This document shows, piece by piece, positions 34,363-43,799 of a DNA stretch of 44,153 nt. The position numbers and the translations under genes are program-made. The stretch spans positions 1 through 44,153 of the forward strand of contig NZ_BHZI01000012.1 in NCBI RefSeq assembly GCF_004305975.1, given 5' to 3'. Each line of letters starts with the position of its first letter. Positions within the stretch are counted from its first letter, which is position 1. The DNA comes from Streptomyces otsuchiensis (GTDB lineage: Bacteria > Actinomycetota > Actinomycetes > Streptomycetales > Streptomycetaceae). Below the pieces are notes generated by a model. It was given only the letters and a program-made list of their open reading frames with translations. It did no database searches and had not been told where the DNA came from.

Positions 34363-35286
34363 TTGACCACACCTCGAACGCCTGCCGGTCCAGCGCGCAC
34401 TAAGGGCGGCGAACTACGGGCCAAGGTGGCCCGACTGCTGGCGGACCGGCCGGCGGACACGCTCACCATCGGGGGCATGGCCAGGCATCTGGGCCACTCC
34501 CATGGCGCCGTCCGTAACGCCGCCCTCACCCTGGTGCGACGCGGCGAGGCCGACCAAGGCGGAACCGGACAACCGGAGTTCCGCGCGAACGCGAAAACCG
34601 CCGCAGCTGCGCAGAGGGCTGTGATCAGCCCACCGGGCACCCACTCTCCCCGCGCCCAGGCGGCCACGGCCCGCACGACCATTCCCGCAGCAGCCACGCC
34701 CAGGCAGACCGGCCCGATCCGCCGCGCGGGGGGCCAGCTCTACCACCCCCGGGAGCTGGCCGATCTGCCCGACGTCGAGGCGCTGAATCGCCTGCGCGAC
34801 GCCGATGTGCCGGTGCTGCTCTATGGCCCTCCGGGCACCGGCAAGACGAGTCTGGTCGAGGCGGCGTTCCCGGACCTGCTCACCGTCGCCGGTGACGGCG
34901 ACACCACGGTCGGCGACTTGGTCGGCGAGTACACACAGGACGACGCGGGAGCCTACGTCTTCCAGTACGGTCCGCTGGTCACCGCGATGACCGAGGGCCG
35001 CGCCCTGCTGATCGACGATGCCACCTTGATCTCACCGAAGGTCCTGGCGGCGCTGTATCCCGCGATGGACGGGCGCAGGCAGATCCAGGTCAAGGCCCAC
35101 AAGGGTGAGACCATCAAGGCCGAGCCGGGCTTCTACGTGGTGGCGGGCCACAATCCCGGCGTCCACGGGGCCGTGTTGACCGAGGCGCTCGCGTCCCGGT
35201 TCAGCGTGCAGATCCAGATCGGCACGGACTATGACCTCGCCCTGGCGCTGAGGGTCGATGCCCGGGTGGTCCGGGTCGCCCGACAC
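34363..35286 (+). pseudogene. MoxR-type AAA ATPase, 3' truncated
   Basis: A TTG start at 34363 with GAAGG about ten bases upstream. Residues 15-60 form a winged-helix-like segment (RAKVARLLADRPADTLTIGGMARHLGHSHGAVRNA, discontinuous). The AAA core follows: Walker A YGPPGTGKTS near 155, Walker B LLIDDATL near 213 (Asp-Asp, as seen in this subfamily), sensor region VVAGHNPGVHG near 263, and arginine-finger region ASRFSVQIQIGTDYD near 285. Homology stops near 35285 at ALRVDARVVRVAR, where the lid domain should follow. It is fused there to an unrelated gene remnant. About 306 residues remain, so it is probably non-functional. Confidence 0.7.
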
Positions 35287-35876
35287 GTGTCGCGGACGCC
35301 TGGAAGGTCTACGAGACGCAGGCCCAAGCTCGCTACCGGGACGTCGGCGAACGCCTGCCAGGGCTGCTGCGACAGGGGCATGCCGCGCTACGGGACGCCC
35401 GCTCCGAGGACGAGCCCGCTGTCCTTCGTCAGCTCATCAGCCTGTACGGGCTGCATCAGATCTGGCTGCGCCGGGTCGGCGAACCGACTCTCGCCCGGAT
35501 TGCGGCTGACCGGGGCCTTTCGCTGGCCGACAACGCCGGCGACCCTGCGCTTCTTGCTGCCGCGGCCTGGAACCTCTCGTGTGTACTCACGACATCCGGT
35601 GACGTGTCCGACAGCTACGAGCTGGCCAAGCAGACTATCGCCCAGTGCAAGCCGGACGACGGCTCCTCCCCGGAGCACTGGTCGGCGTACGGCGCACTGC
35701 ACCTGCAAGGTGCCGTCGCCGCCGTCCGCGCCGCCAAGGCGCCGCTTGGCTGGGACCTCTACCGAGGGGCCCACGCCGCCGCCGAGCGAGTCGGCGGCGA
35801 TCTGAACCACTGGCACACCTGCTTCGGCCCGACGAACGTGGCGATGCACGAGGTCCACCTCATGGCCGAAGAGGGT
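35287..35876 (+). pseudogene. XRE-family regulator remnant (TPR domain only)
   Basis: Frame 3 from 35289 encodes about 195 residues of a helical TPR-like domain (ETQAQARYRDVGERLPGLL, WNLSCVLTTSGDVSDSYELA, HWHTCFGPTNVAMHEVHLMAEEGD). It is characteristic of Streptomyces XRE-type regulators whose N-terminal HTH is missing here. It has no start codon of its own: the left edge is the truncated MoxR gene and the right edge the integrase fragment, so it is an internal gene slice created by two deletions. Confidence 0.65.
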
Positions 35877-36246
35877 GACGCAGGTCGGAGACCTTTCCGG
35901 GCGCCTCATCGCCGAAGCCGGCCTGCCGCCCATCCGCCTCCACGACCTCCGCCACGGCGCCGCAACTCTCATGCTCGCCGCCGACGTCGACATCAAGGTC
36001 GTCTCCGACACACTCGGCCACAGCGACTCCCGCATCACCCGGGACATCTACCAGTCCGTCCTCGACGACCTCGCCCGCGAAGCCGCCGAAGCCGTCGTCA
36101 AACTCGTCCCCCGCGCGCCTCAAGCCATTCGCTCTGCCATCGAACAACGCGCTGCCCGGCAGACGGTCTCCGGACTCAAGGCAGCCGAAGAATGCACCTG
36201 TTCGTGCACCTGCGGAGCGACAGGGCGGGAAGTGCCTGCGGCGTAG
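35875..36246 (+). pseudogene. Tyrosine recombinase (integrase), C-terminal fragment
   Basis: About 120 residues holding the catalytic end of a phage/ICE-type integrase: RLHDLRHGAAT (the HxLRH box), VSDTLGHSDSRITRDIYQSV (LGH box with the nucleophile Tyr). The N-terminal arm-binding and core-binding domains and the first catalytic Arg are missing. The sequence begins abruptly at VTQVGDLSGRLIAEAGLPP where it meets the TPR remnant. Actinomycete pSAM2-type integrases have this form. Since no other integrase is visible, this may be what is left of the element's own enzyme or of a second element. Confidence 0.8.
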
Positions 36247-37144
36247 TGGGACCAACTGGTGCATCTGCCGCTCCGACCGGGTTCGTCTTCTACGGGTGGG
36301 CCCGGTCTCCATCTGCACGCATCGACGTGTCCGGCAGGCACGTGGGGATCGTCGAGTACGCGCTGTACGGCAAGCGCCGAGACGATCGTGCATCCCATCT
36401 GCCGCTGGTCGGCGTGGCTGTGAGCACAATCCTGCGGTGCCATGCGCTTGTCGTAGGGGACCCAGTTCCGGTGGTTGTAGAGGACGTAGAACGGAAGACA
36501 TCCGGATGCCACCGTATTCTTGAAAGGTCGTTTTCTCCTGGTGTTTCGTCCTGGAATGTGAGGTTGGGTTGCGGGTGTTGAGTCGCGCCAGGAGATGGTG
36601 GCTTCGCCGGTGAGGCGGCGGGCCATCAGGTCGGTCATTGCGAGGTGGATCATGGCTTCGGAACGGGTCGGGCTAAGGCGGGCGCGCGGGGTCGAGACAG
36701 GCGTACACCGTCTCCCGCCCCAGCCATCACCTCATCGCGCGATCGAGCCCCTCCTACACCAAGAGCCTCACCGGCACGACCACCTCCCACCACGCAAAGC
36801 CCATCATTCTCAACCAAAACAGGAGAAAAGACGCGCTAGTCGGCCCCAACCAGAACCGTTTCCACAGCTCCTACTGCCCGCCTATTTCACGGCGGCCAGC
36901 AGGCCGCATCTCCGTCGACGGCGACAGATGTCAGCTGCCGCTACGACGCCTCGGGCGGTGTGTCGCTCCCTGAGACTGCATCAGCGCTGTGCTAAGCATG
37001 ATGCCATCGACGAGAACGGTGCAGTAGTCGGGCACTGAGCTCTTGTGCTCGATCACCCGAGGTCGCTCCTGCGGTGACGCTTCCCTGACTGGCAGGGCCG
37101 GATGAGGGCGCGGCGGTGAGAGAGACCGAGCTGGCCGGGGGCGC
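36247..37144. other. Non-coding decay zone before the Qat operon
   Basis: Apart from an IS5-type transposase tail on the minus strand (36549-36676) I see no gene. The composition between 36700 and 36900 is lower in GC than the surroundings. The promoter of the Qat operon must lie within the last few hundred bases. Confidence 0.5.
36549..36676 (-). pseudogene. IS5-family transposase C-terminal tail
   Basis: About 40 residues, RSEAMIHLAMTDLMARRLTG and ISWRD, matching the extreme C-terminus of actinomycete IS5-type transposases. No terminal inverted repeat or upstream part is present. Confidence 0.5.
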
Positions 37145-38842
37145 ATGATGAGTGAGCTGCAACTGTGGGATGACAACCCGACGACGGTCGACCTTCTGGG
37201 GTTCACCTCGATCGTTGACACCGTCGCGGCTGCTCTGCAGTCCCGCTCCCTGGACCCCGTGACCATCGGCATCAACGCTCCCTGGGGCGGAGGGAAGTCC
37301 ACCGTTCTGGGCCTGCTGCAGGCCGAGCTGAGCCGCCAGAGCGGCTACCGCGTCATTCGGCTCGATCCGTGGGAGTTTGACGACCAGTTTGATGTGCGCG
37401 GCGCCGTCATCGGTGAAGTCCTACAGGACCTCCTCACGACGTACCCGGATGAAGGACTCGATGACCGGGTCAAAGACCTGTTGGAGCGCATCAGTTGGTC
37501 ACGCGTCGCCTCCAGCATGGCCCGTGGCAGGCTGGTAGCGCAGACCGAAGAGCTCGTCAAAGCGCTCACGCCCCGATCGAAGGAGAACGCCAAGAGCCTG
37601 GCGGGCTTTCGCAGTGAGTTCGCCAAGCTGCTCCAGGACCTCGCTCCGCTGCAGCGGCTGGTCGTACTGGTAGACGACCTTGACCGATGCCTACCGGACG
37701 CAGTGATGGCCACGTTGGAGGCCATCAAGCTGTTCTTGTCGGTTGAGAAGGTGGCCTTCGTCCTGGCGGCTGATCAGGAGATGGTGCGGGAGTCCATCGC
37801 CGTCAGCCTCGACGCCACAGGCCGCGGCGAACAGTTTGCGCAGCGCTACCTGGAAAAAATCGTCCAACTGCCCCTGTCGCTCCCGCGTATCAGTGCGGAC
37901 GAGGCCGCCGCGTTCATCACCCTCCTGCTGTCCGAACAACGCTGTCCGCAGCAAGAGCAGTACACACAGTTGATCGGACACGCGCAACAGCGACGTGCTC
38001 AGGGCCTGTCACCCGTCCTGGCCGACATGCAGAGCCTGCCGTGGGAACCCGATGCCGACACCGTAGGGCTGGCCAGCCGCCTCGCCACCGGCCTGTCAGC
38101 TCACCGCTCGGGAAGTCCCCGCAGCATCAAGCGGTTCCTCAATGCGTGGGCGCTGCGTACCAGGATCGCCGAGCGGCACGGCATCGCCATCGAGGCCTCG
38201 GTGATCGCCAAGCTCATGCTGCTGGAAGACAGCCACAGCAAGGACTTCGAGACGCTTGTTGGACTCCGGGACGCCCAGCGCAGCGAACTGCTGCAGCGCT
38301 GGCAGGCTTGGGGGCGTGGCGAGGAGCGTGACAAGCCCGGCGAGGTCAGCGAAATGAGCAAGGAGTGGGCCGCGTCTGACCCCGACCTCATCAACGCCCC
38401 GATCGGCCCGTATCTGAGCCTGGCCGCGTCACTGGTGAGTCTCACGGCCGCGGCCTCCCTGACACAGCAGCAGCTCTCCTGGGCGAGCGACCTGGCCAGC
38501 GCTTCGGACCCGCACCGCAGTGATGCCCAGACACAGATCGTGGCTGCCCCCGTCACCGACCAGCAAGCAGTTGCCCAGGCACTCATTCAGCGGGCACGCC
38601 GGGAGTCAGAAACCGATCACCTGGTTCACTCCCTCGTCCATATAGCCATCCACACAGTCGAGCTGCGGGCGCTGATCGCGCAGGGTCTGTGGGAGGTACG
38701 CAAGTACCTCCTGCCCGGCGCCGTCGTCGACATCGACACCAGCGGCGTCGAAGAGCTGCGGGCGCTGCTTCCCCAGCTGGCCGAGGCCACCGACATCGAG
38801 CCGGCGGTGCAGCAAGCGGCACAGATGGCACTGGGGCGCTGA
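37145..38842 (+). CDS. qatA: Qat defence protein QatA, KAP-family P-loop ATPase
   Basis: A 565-aa KAP NTPase. Walker A APWGGGKST is near residue 46, a conserved RLDPWEFDD near 76, and Walker B VVLVDDLDRCLPD near 176, the hallmark of KAP enzymes. It is followed by a helical lid and a long C-terminal helical region. No transmembrane insertion is obvious. QatA is the ATPase of the four-gene Qat anti-phage system (QatABCD). ATG 37145 or 37148 could be the start. The stop overlaps the next ATG (TGATG), the first of three overlapping junctions. Confidence 0.88.
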   Translation: MMSELQLWDDNPTTVDLLGFTSIVDTVAAALQSRSLDPVTIGINAPWGGGKSTVLGLLQAELSRQSGYRVIRLDPWEFDDQFDVRGAVIGEVLQDLLTTYPDEGLDDRVKDLLERISWSRVASSMARGRLVAQTEELVKALTPRSKENAKSLAGFRSEFAKLLQDLAPLQRLVVLVDDLDRCLPDAVMATLEAIKLFLSVEKVAFVLAADQEMVRESIAVSLDATGRGEQFAQRYLEKIVQLPLSLPRISADEAAAFITLLLSEQRCPQQEQYTQLIGHAQQRRAQGLSPVLADMQSLPWEPDADTVGLASRLATGLSAHRSGSPRSIKRFLNAWALRTRIAERHGIAIEASVIAKLMLLEDSHSKDFETLVGLRDAQRSELLQRWQAWGRGEERDKPGEVSEMSKEWAASDPDLINAPIGPYLSLAASLVSLTAAASLTQQQLSWASDLASASDPHRSDAQTQIVAAPVTDQQAVAQALIQRARRESETDHLVHSLVHIAIHTVELRALIAQGLWEVRKYLLPGAVVDIDTSGVEELRALLPQLAEATDIEPAVQQAAQMALGR

Positions 38843-39681
38843 TGGGTACCTCCGGCTCCTACGGCGGCAGCGGTACGTCCGACTGGCAGGAAGCCCATGA
38901 CGCCTTTGACGCCCTGCCCAGTTCTGCGCCGGCCGGCTCCGGCCCCGGGCATCCTCCCGATCCCGCGCAGGACCAGCAGCAGCCGCTCGACAATCTCCTC
39001 GACGCTCTCGGCGCGGCCCTGCAGAAGGACGACGCGGACCGCGGAAAGCCATCGGCCGCCGGGTACCCGCTCTCCGCCCTGCTTGCCTCTCCCCGAGGCA
39101 GCGGGGGAGGGGGCGCCGGCGCAGGAACCCGAACACCCACGGGCAGAGCCGGTGCAGGTTCACGACGGCAGGTCGTCAAAGGCTCCGCCCGTGGGGCCGC
39201 TGCACTTGCCGGCGCCTACGCGCTGCGCAGCGGTGACGCAGCCCGACTTCAGGAACTCGGCCTCGATCTCGCCGAGCTGCGAAGCATGGGCCCACGGGCA
39301 CAGATCTCCCGCATCCTGCAGGCGGTGCTCGGCGACGCAGGCCACCCCGACGAAGCCGCCCTGAGGAAAGCCGCCACCAGATGGGTCAAGGCCGTACTCC
39401 TCGATCCCCTGCCGCCCGCACCACAGGAGGGCATGCGAGGACTCGTCACCGAGTGGATTTACGAGCTCTCCGTGGTCGAACTCGGCTCTCAGAAGGCCCG
39501 GGGGAACCTGACCGCGCAGGAGGCCATCCGTAAACAACGATGGCTGCGCTCCTGGCTAGAGCGTCGGCTCAAAGGCCTTCTCGTTCCCGATACGCGAGGC
39601 ATGACTGTACAGGAATTCACCGCTACAGCAGCCAAGGTGACCGGGGAGGCACTGCGCATGCTGCGCGCACGACGCTCATGA
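38842..39681 (+). CDS. qatB: Qat defence protein QatB
   Basis: A 279-aa protein starting at ATG 38842, which overlaps the qatA stop by one base. The N-terminal 100 residues are disordered and Gly/Ser/Pro-rich (MGTSGSYGGSGTSDW...). The C-terminal 170 residues are helical (SARGAAALAGAYALRSGDAARLQELG...; LVTEWIYELSVVELGS). QatB is the uncharacterised, partner-type component of Qat and has no known catalytic motif. Assignment rests on position between a KAP ATPase and a QueC-like gene, plus the typical Gly/Ser-rich start. Confidence 0.8.
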   Translation: MGTSGSYGGSGTSDWQEAHDAFDALPSSAPAGSGPGHPPDPAQDQQQPLDNLLDALGAALQKDDADRGKPSAAGYPLSALLASPRGSGGGGAGAGTRTPTGRAGAGSRRQVVKGSARGAAALAGAYALRSGDAARLQELGLDLAELRSMGPRAQISRILQAVLGDAGHPDEAALRKAATRWVKAVLLDPLPPAPQEGMRGLVTEWIYELSVVELGSQKARGNLTAQEAIRKQRWLRSWLERRLKGLLVPDTRGMTVQEFTATAAKVTGEALRMLRARRS

Positions 39682-40949
39682 CCACTGCCATCGAAGTGCT
39701 CCCGCACGACGCCGATCAGCACGAACCCTCTGCCAGGCCCGTGCGCTGGGCCCGTACGCGCGACGACGGCCCGACCGTCGAAGTCACCGGCACCCTCGGG
39801 TGGGATCTGGACCTGATCGGGCGGGCCCCTGTGACCGCGGCAGATCTGGCCCGTATCGCGGCATCGGCATATCTCGCCGATCGCGCGGTCCGCCGTCCCC
39901 TCACGTTCGTCAGGACAATCGAGCTCACCGCCCACACGGTGAACCCCGAACCCTGGCGAGGTACTTGCGGCCAACTCGTCGAAGAGCTGCTGCGCTGGCT
40001 CACCGGTGACCTATGGCACCTGCACGCCGTACCCGCCCCGCCCACAGACCGGACACTGACTCCCCTGGAACCGGCCGACGACGTCATGCTCCTGAGCGGC
40101 GGCCTCGACTCTCTGTGCGGCGCCGTCGACCACCTGCCGGACGGCACCCAACGGATCTACCTGAGCCACTACGACGGCAGCACCGCAGTCCGCAGCGCAC
40201 AGACCAAAGCCAGCTCGTGGCTGCAGAGTCGCGCCTCCCAGCCCCTGCGGCATCTCAGCACCAAGATCTGTCAGACCGGCCCCTCCGCGGAGCCCTCCTC
40301 ACGCAGCCGAAGCCTGCTGTTCGCTGCCCTAGCTGCCGCGACCGCAGCCAGCGCCGCCAGCCCGCAGGTCACGGTGCCCGAGAACGGATTCACCAGCATC
40401 AACCCACCATTCACCCCAGCACGCGGCGGCGCCCTGTCTACCCGGTCCACTCATCCCGGAACCTTCAGCCGCCTCAATAGCCTTCTGGCTAGCGCAGACA
40501 TCTCCGTCCAGATCGCCAACCCCTACCTACACCGAACCAAAGGCGAGCTCCTCGCACGCGCCCACGACCGCGCCGGAGACACGCTGCTCGCCGCGGCCGC
40601 CGAGACCCTCTCCTGCGGCAAACTCGACGGGGCCCGCTATCCGGGCGGTAACGCGAACCTCAACTGCGGCCTGTGCGTGGCCTGCCTGGTACGCCGCGGG
40701 TCCTTCACCACCGGCCCCTATCGCGACCACACCGCCTACCTCGTTGACCGCCTAGACGGCACATCGCACCAGCTGCTGCTCACCAACCGCCGCAGAGATG
40801 TTCACGACGTCCAGCAAGCCATCCTCAACGGCATCGAGGACACCGATATCCTTGCCGTCGGCGATCTGCCCCCCGAGACCGACTTCGACGCCGTCGTGGA
40901 CCTGTGCCAGCGAGGCCTCCAGGAACTGAGCCGTGTCCCACTCCCCTGA
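39678..40949 (+). CDS. qatC: Qat defence protein QatC, QueC-like
   Basis: A 423-aa protein of the QueC (7-cyano-7-deazaguanine synthase) superfamily. The PP-loop ATP-pyrophosphatase signature LLSGGLDSLCGAV is at residue about 137. A zinc site near residues 315-335 has LSCGKLD followed by CGLCVACLV. The first 130 residues are an extra N-terminal domain not found in biosynthetic QueC. QueC makes the nitrile of preQ0 in an ATP-dependent step; in Qat the analogous chemistry may modify a protein or nucleotide. ATG 39678 overlaps the qatB stop (ATGA). Confidence 0.88.
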   Translation: MTTAIEVLPHDADQHEPSARPVRWARTRDDGPTVEVTGTLGWDLDLIGRAPVTAADLARIAASAYLADRAVRRPLTFVRTIELTAHTVNPEPWRGTCGQLVEELLRWLTGDLWHLHAVPAPPTDRTLTPLEPADDVMLLSGGLDSLCGAVDHLPDGTQRIYLSHYDGSTAVRSAQTKASSWLQSRASQPLRHLSTKICQTGPSAEPSSRSRSLLFAALAAATAASAASPQVTVPENGFTSINPPFTPARGGALSTRSTHPGTFSRLNSLLASADISVQIANPYLHRTKGELLARAHDRAGDTLLAAAAETLSCGKLDGARYPGGNANLNCGLCVACLVRRGSFTTGPYRDHTAYLVDRLDGTSHQLLLTNRRRDVHDVQQAILNGIEDTDILAVGDLPPETDFDAVVDLCQRGLQELSRVPLP

Positions 40950-41697
40950 CGAACTACCTGAGCTAGACTGCCACGCCCACATCGCCCCCGACGTCACCGA
41001 CTCCCAGATCGACGCACTCCACGGGGCTGTCGTGCTCGCTATGACCCGCACGCCGGCAGAGACCACCCACGCCCTGCGACGCCGGGACACCACTCTGGTC
41101 TGGGGCACTGGCGTGCACCCCGCGGTACCGGCCGCGCTCAAGGCCTTCAGCCCGCGCCAGTTCCGCACCACCCTGAAGCAGACTTGCCTCATCGGCGAAG
41201 TCGGACTCGACCGCCGCGGCAGCCTCGACACGCAGCGCTCCGTGCTCACCGAGATCCTCGACGCTGCGCGCGATGAACCGGTCGTCCTCTCCCTGCACAG
41301 CAGCGGGCGCACCGGACCTCTGATGGACCTGCTCACCAGCCGCCCGCATCCGGGCATCATCCTGCACTGGTTCCTGGGCAGCCCCGCCGAGCAGAAGCAG
41401 GCCCTTGACCTGGGCGCCTACTTCTCGGTAAACGCCGCCATGCCAGACGACGCCCTGACCGCGTTCCCCCTGGACCGTCTGCTTCCCGAGACCGACTTCC
41501 CCGCCAGCAGACGGACCACTCGAGCGACCCGCCCCGGTGTCATCGAGCCGATCGAACAACGGCTAGCCCAACTTCACGGCACGACACCCCAGCTGATCAG
41601 GCGCCGCTTCTGGCAGAACCTGCGTGAACTGACCACTCGGACGCAGGTGCTGGACCGTCTGCCGGAGCCCATCGCGGACTGGGCACTGGAAGCCTGA
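40933..41697 (+). CDS. qatD: Qat defence protein QatD, TatD-family DNase
   Basis: A 254-aa metal-dependent hydrolase of the TatD family. Metal ligands appear in order: DCHAHI (residues 12-17), IGEVGLD (about 88), LHSSGRT (about 121), HWFLGS (about 146) and ETDFP (about 186). All standard TatD positions are present. GTG 40933 lies 17 nt inside qatC. TatD enzymes are 3'-5' exonucleases; QatD is the nuclease-like effector candidate of the Qat system. It is the last gene of the operon, ending 55 bp before the convergent pentapeptide gene. Confidence 0.88.
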   Translation: MSHSPDELPELDCHAHIAPDVTDSQIDALHGAVVLAMTRTPAETTHALRRRDTTLVWGTGVHPAVPAALKAFSPRQFRTTLKQTCLIGEVGLDRRGSLDTQRSVLTEILDAARDEPVVLSLHSSGRTGPLMDLLTSRPHPGIILHWFLGSPAEQKQALDLGAYFSVNAAMPDDALTAFPLDRLLPETDFPASRRTTRATRPGVIEPIEQRLAQLHGTTPQLIRRRFWQNLRELTTRTQVLDRLPEPIADWALEA

Positions 41698-41752
41698 CCC
41701 CAAACGGTTCGGCACGCGTCACGCGAGACGGCAGCATACGACCCGCCGTGGT

Positions 41753-42583
41753 TCACTCACTCGCGCCGACGCGATCTGCGATCTCAGGGCGGTCGGCAAG
41801 CGAATCCGGCAGACGACATCCGCGCAGAATGCCCGCCTTGAGGAGCTGCGCTTCCTCCAGCCCACGCGCGGTGGACAGGTTGGCGCGAGTGAGATCGGTG
41901 TCTGCCAGGTCGGCGCCCTTGAGGTTCGCACCGCGTAGGTCCGCCTCGGCGAGGGTGGCTCCTTTCACTAGGGCTCCCTGCAAATAGGCGCCTTGGAGCT
42001 GTGCACCCTTCAGATGGAGGCCAGCCAGGTCTACCGGCCTGTGACGGCCGCCCCGCCAAGAACGCTTCACCGTCAGTGCACGCAGCGCCTCCTGGACCTG
42101 CTCCTCCGGCTTCTTGGGCAGCTGCGCTGCATCCAGCGCCGTCGCCGCAGCGTCCGGTGCATGACGGCGCACGAAGGCATTGAGTACCCGCGCCGCATGC
42201 TCGCCCTGGTCCGGCGCGTCCTGGACGATCTGCTCCATCGCCAAGACACCCCCGATACGCACATACACCTCGTCCGAGCTCAGCCGCTCCAACGCCTTGG
42301 TGAAGCGATCAGTGACCTGACCCCGGCGACTGAGCCGAAAGGTACGCGCCGTGTAGGTGAGGGCGATACCGGCCCCGACAGCGGCGACCACCTGCACGAT
42401 CGCGAGACGGAACTGGCCCACGGCTGCTGCCCGGCCAGGGGCATCCAGAGAAGACCAATCGCTGCTCGTAACCCAGCGCGTCAGACGCCGAGTGAGTGGA
42501 GTGAAGACGAGAGCCAATATGCCAGCAAGCAACGCCGCACCCATGGCTGACAGAGCGATCCACCGTGTCTTCCTCCACCACAT
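41753..42583 (-). CDS. Membrane-anchored pentapeptide-repeat protein
   Basis: A 276-aa protein on the minus strand. Two transmembrane helices occupy about 8-27 (WIALSAMGAALLAGILALVF) and about 60-80 (FRLAIVQVVAAVGAGIALTY). A conserved cytoplasmic stretch QVTDRFTKALERLSSDEVYV follows, then VRIGGVLAMEQI. The C-terminal part contains about 10 pentapeptide repeats of A(D/N)LxG form (LHLKGAQLQGAYLQGALVKG..., ADLRGANLKGADLADTDLTRANL). Such proteins are common in Streptomyces, and function is unknown. It converges on qatD with no intervening terminator that I can see. Confidence 0.75.
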   Translation of the reverse strand: MWWRKTRWIALSAMGAALLAGILALVFTPLTRRLTRWVTSSDWSSLDAPGRAAAVGQFRLAIVQVVAAVGAGIALTYTARTFRLSRRGQVTDRFTKALERLSSDEVYVRIGGVLAMEQIVQDAPDQGEHAARVLNAFVRRHAPDAAATALDAAQLPKKPEEQVQEALRALTVKRSWRGGRHRPVDLAGLHLKGAQLQGAYLQGALVKGATLAEADLRGANLKGADLADTDLTRANLSTARGLEEAQLLKAGILRGCRLPDSLADRPEIADRVGASE

Positions 42584-42717
42584 GCGATGTTTCTACCGTG
42601 TCCGGCCGCCATGGTGCACACCGCGCGCTCGGCGCCGTGTACACCAGGACGACTTCCGCCGACCGGCACGTCACTCCGCCCGACAAGGTTGAGGTCCGCG
42701 CCGTAACTGAGCGGACC

Positions 42718-43101
42718 TCAGCCCCAGCCAGTAACTGCACGCGCTAGCCTGTCAACAGGCCGAGCGCATCGGCCCAAGCCGGGGCTCGCCCATGAACGGC
42801 CCCACACGGCAAAGGTGCCCGGGTCATCCCGGACCCGTTCACGGGTGAACTGGAGAGTGGCCACGCGGACACCGTGTTCCCGGCGGATGTCGTGAAGGTT
42901 GAAGTCGGTGAAGGACTCCTCGCCCGGAGGCCATCGCGCGAGGTACCCCTCCGCCAAGCGTTCGAAGGTTCGCTCGGCGCAACGGCAGAGCGTCCCCGCC
43001 GGCGTTCCCTTCGGTCCCGAAGGCCCCACCGGGAGCGCGCACCCCGGACGGAACCGGTAGTCAGCGGTGAGCCGACGGCAGCACCCGTATTTCAGTTCCA
43101 T
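42718..43101 (-). CDS. Small hypothetical protein
   Basis: A 127-aa reading frame from ATG 43101. The middle (GYLARWPPGEESFTDFNLHDIRREHGVRVATLQFTRERVRDDP, read in parts) has good actinomycete codon bias, but the ends are less convincing. Four Cys in the first 45 residues (CC, PGC, LCRC) might bind a metal. It begins 38 bp downstream of the next minus-strand gene, so the two may be co-transcribed. Not recognised. Confidence 0.4.
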   Translation of the reverse strand: MELKYGCCRRLTADYRFRPGCALPVGPSGPKGTPAGTLCRCAERTFERLAEGYLARWPPGEESFTDFNLHDIRREHGVRVATLQFTRERVRDDPGTFAVWGRSWASPGLGRCARPVDRLARAVTGWG

Positions 43102-43139
43102 GTCGTTCCCGCTCCGGTTAGCAGCAGCCTCTGGCGGGT

Positions 43140-43775
43140 CTACGCGGAGCCATCAGCACGCAAGCCGCGAGCGAGCTCCGCATGACGGCGCATGACCGGC
43201 AGCGTGCCGGCATCCACTTTCTCCTGTCCGTGAATCTCCCCGCACGGGCAGACACTCCAGCCGTCAGCCTCGATCCGGTCTGCAATGGCGTCCACCAAGT
43301 CCGCCAATTCGTCGAGGACGCCGACCGGGATGTCGGCGGCGCCGTCGATGTGGCGACGGACCAGTGCGGCGCCGATCTCGGTGGCGAGGTCCAGGAGGTG
43401 TGCCGCGGCGGGGCCGTCGCCGTTGAGTCCGGCGTACTTGCCTGCTTGCGAGGCGGCGGTGACCAGGTGGCCGAGGTGCTTGACGGAGACGCTGACCATC
43501 CGGTCGTCGATGCGCACCGGCCGTACCGCGTGCGGCGGGGTTGTCCCCGGACCGTCCTCGCAGGCGCCGATGATGACGTCGGAGACCGCTTCGGGAGTGA
43601 CCAGCGCGACGGCCTCGCTCTCGTCCATGCCGATCCGCTGCGCCGCCGTGTGGACGAGGTGCATCGCGACGCCTCGCACGGCCTCCGTCTCTACTTCGAC
43701 CCCGTGGGTCAGCAGGAGGGCGGTCGCCTGGGTGACCAGGGTCCGGAAGGGGAGTGAGGCTATGGCTTCTACCAC
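43140..43775 (-). CDS. Hypothetical protein of the element's right end
   Basis: A 211-aa helical protein from GTG 43775. There are no transmembrane segments. A CPCGEIHG motif near residue 178 resembles a zinc knuckle seen in some element-encoded proteins. The rest is Ala/Val/Asp-rich helix with a central VSVSVKHLGHLVTAASQAGKYAG. A 17-bp perfect palindrome (43800-43816) lies 25 bp upstream and may be its operator. Not recognised beyond this; its place beside the att site suggests an element-maintenance role. Confidence 0.65.
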   Translation of the reverse strand: MVEAIASLPFRTLVTQATALLLTHGVEVETEAVRGVAMHLVHTAAQRIGMDESEAVALVTPEAVSDVIIGACEDGPGTTPPHAVRPVRIDDRMVSVSVKHLGHLVTAASQAGKYAGLNGDGPAAAHLLDLATEIGAALVRRHIDGAADIPVGVLDELADLVDAIADRIEADGWSVCPCGEIHGQEKVDAGTLPVMRRHAELARGLRADGSA

Positions 43776-43799
43776 GACCGCAAGCCTACGGGGTCCATG

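Noticed and set aside
39678-40949. The QueC-like gene as part of a 7-deazaguanine biosynthesis or DNA-modification cluster
   Set aside because: No QueD, QueE, FolE or DpdA gene is near, and the KAP ATPase plus TatD neighbours match Qat instead.
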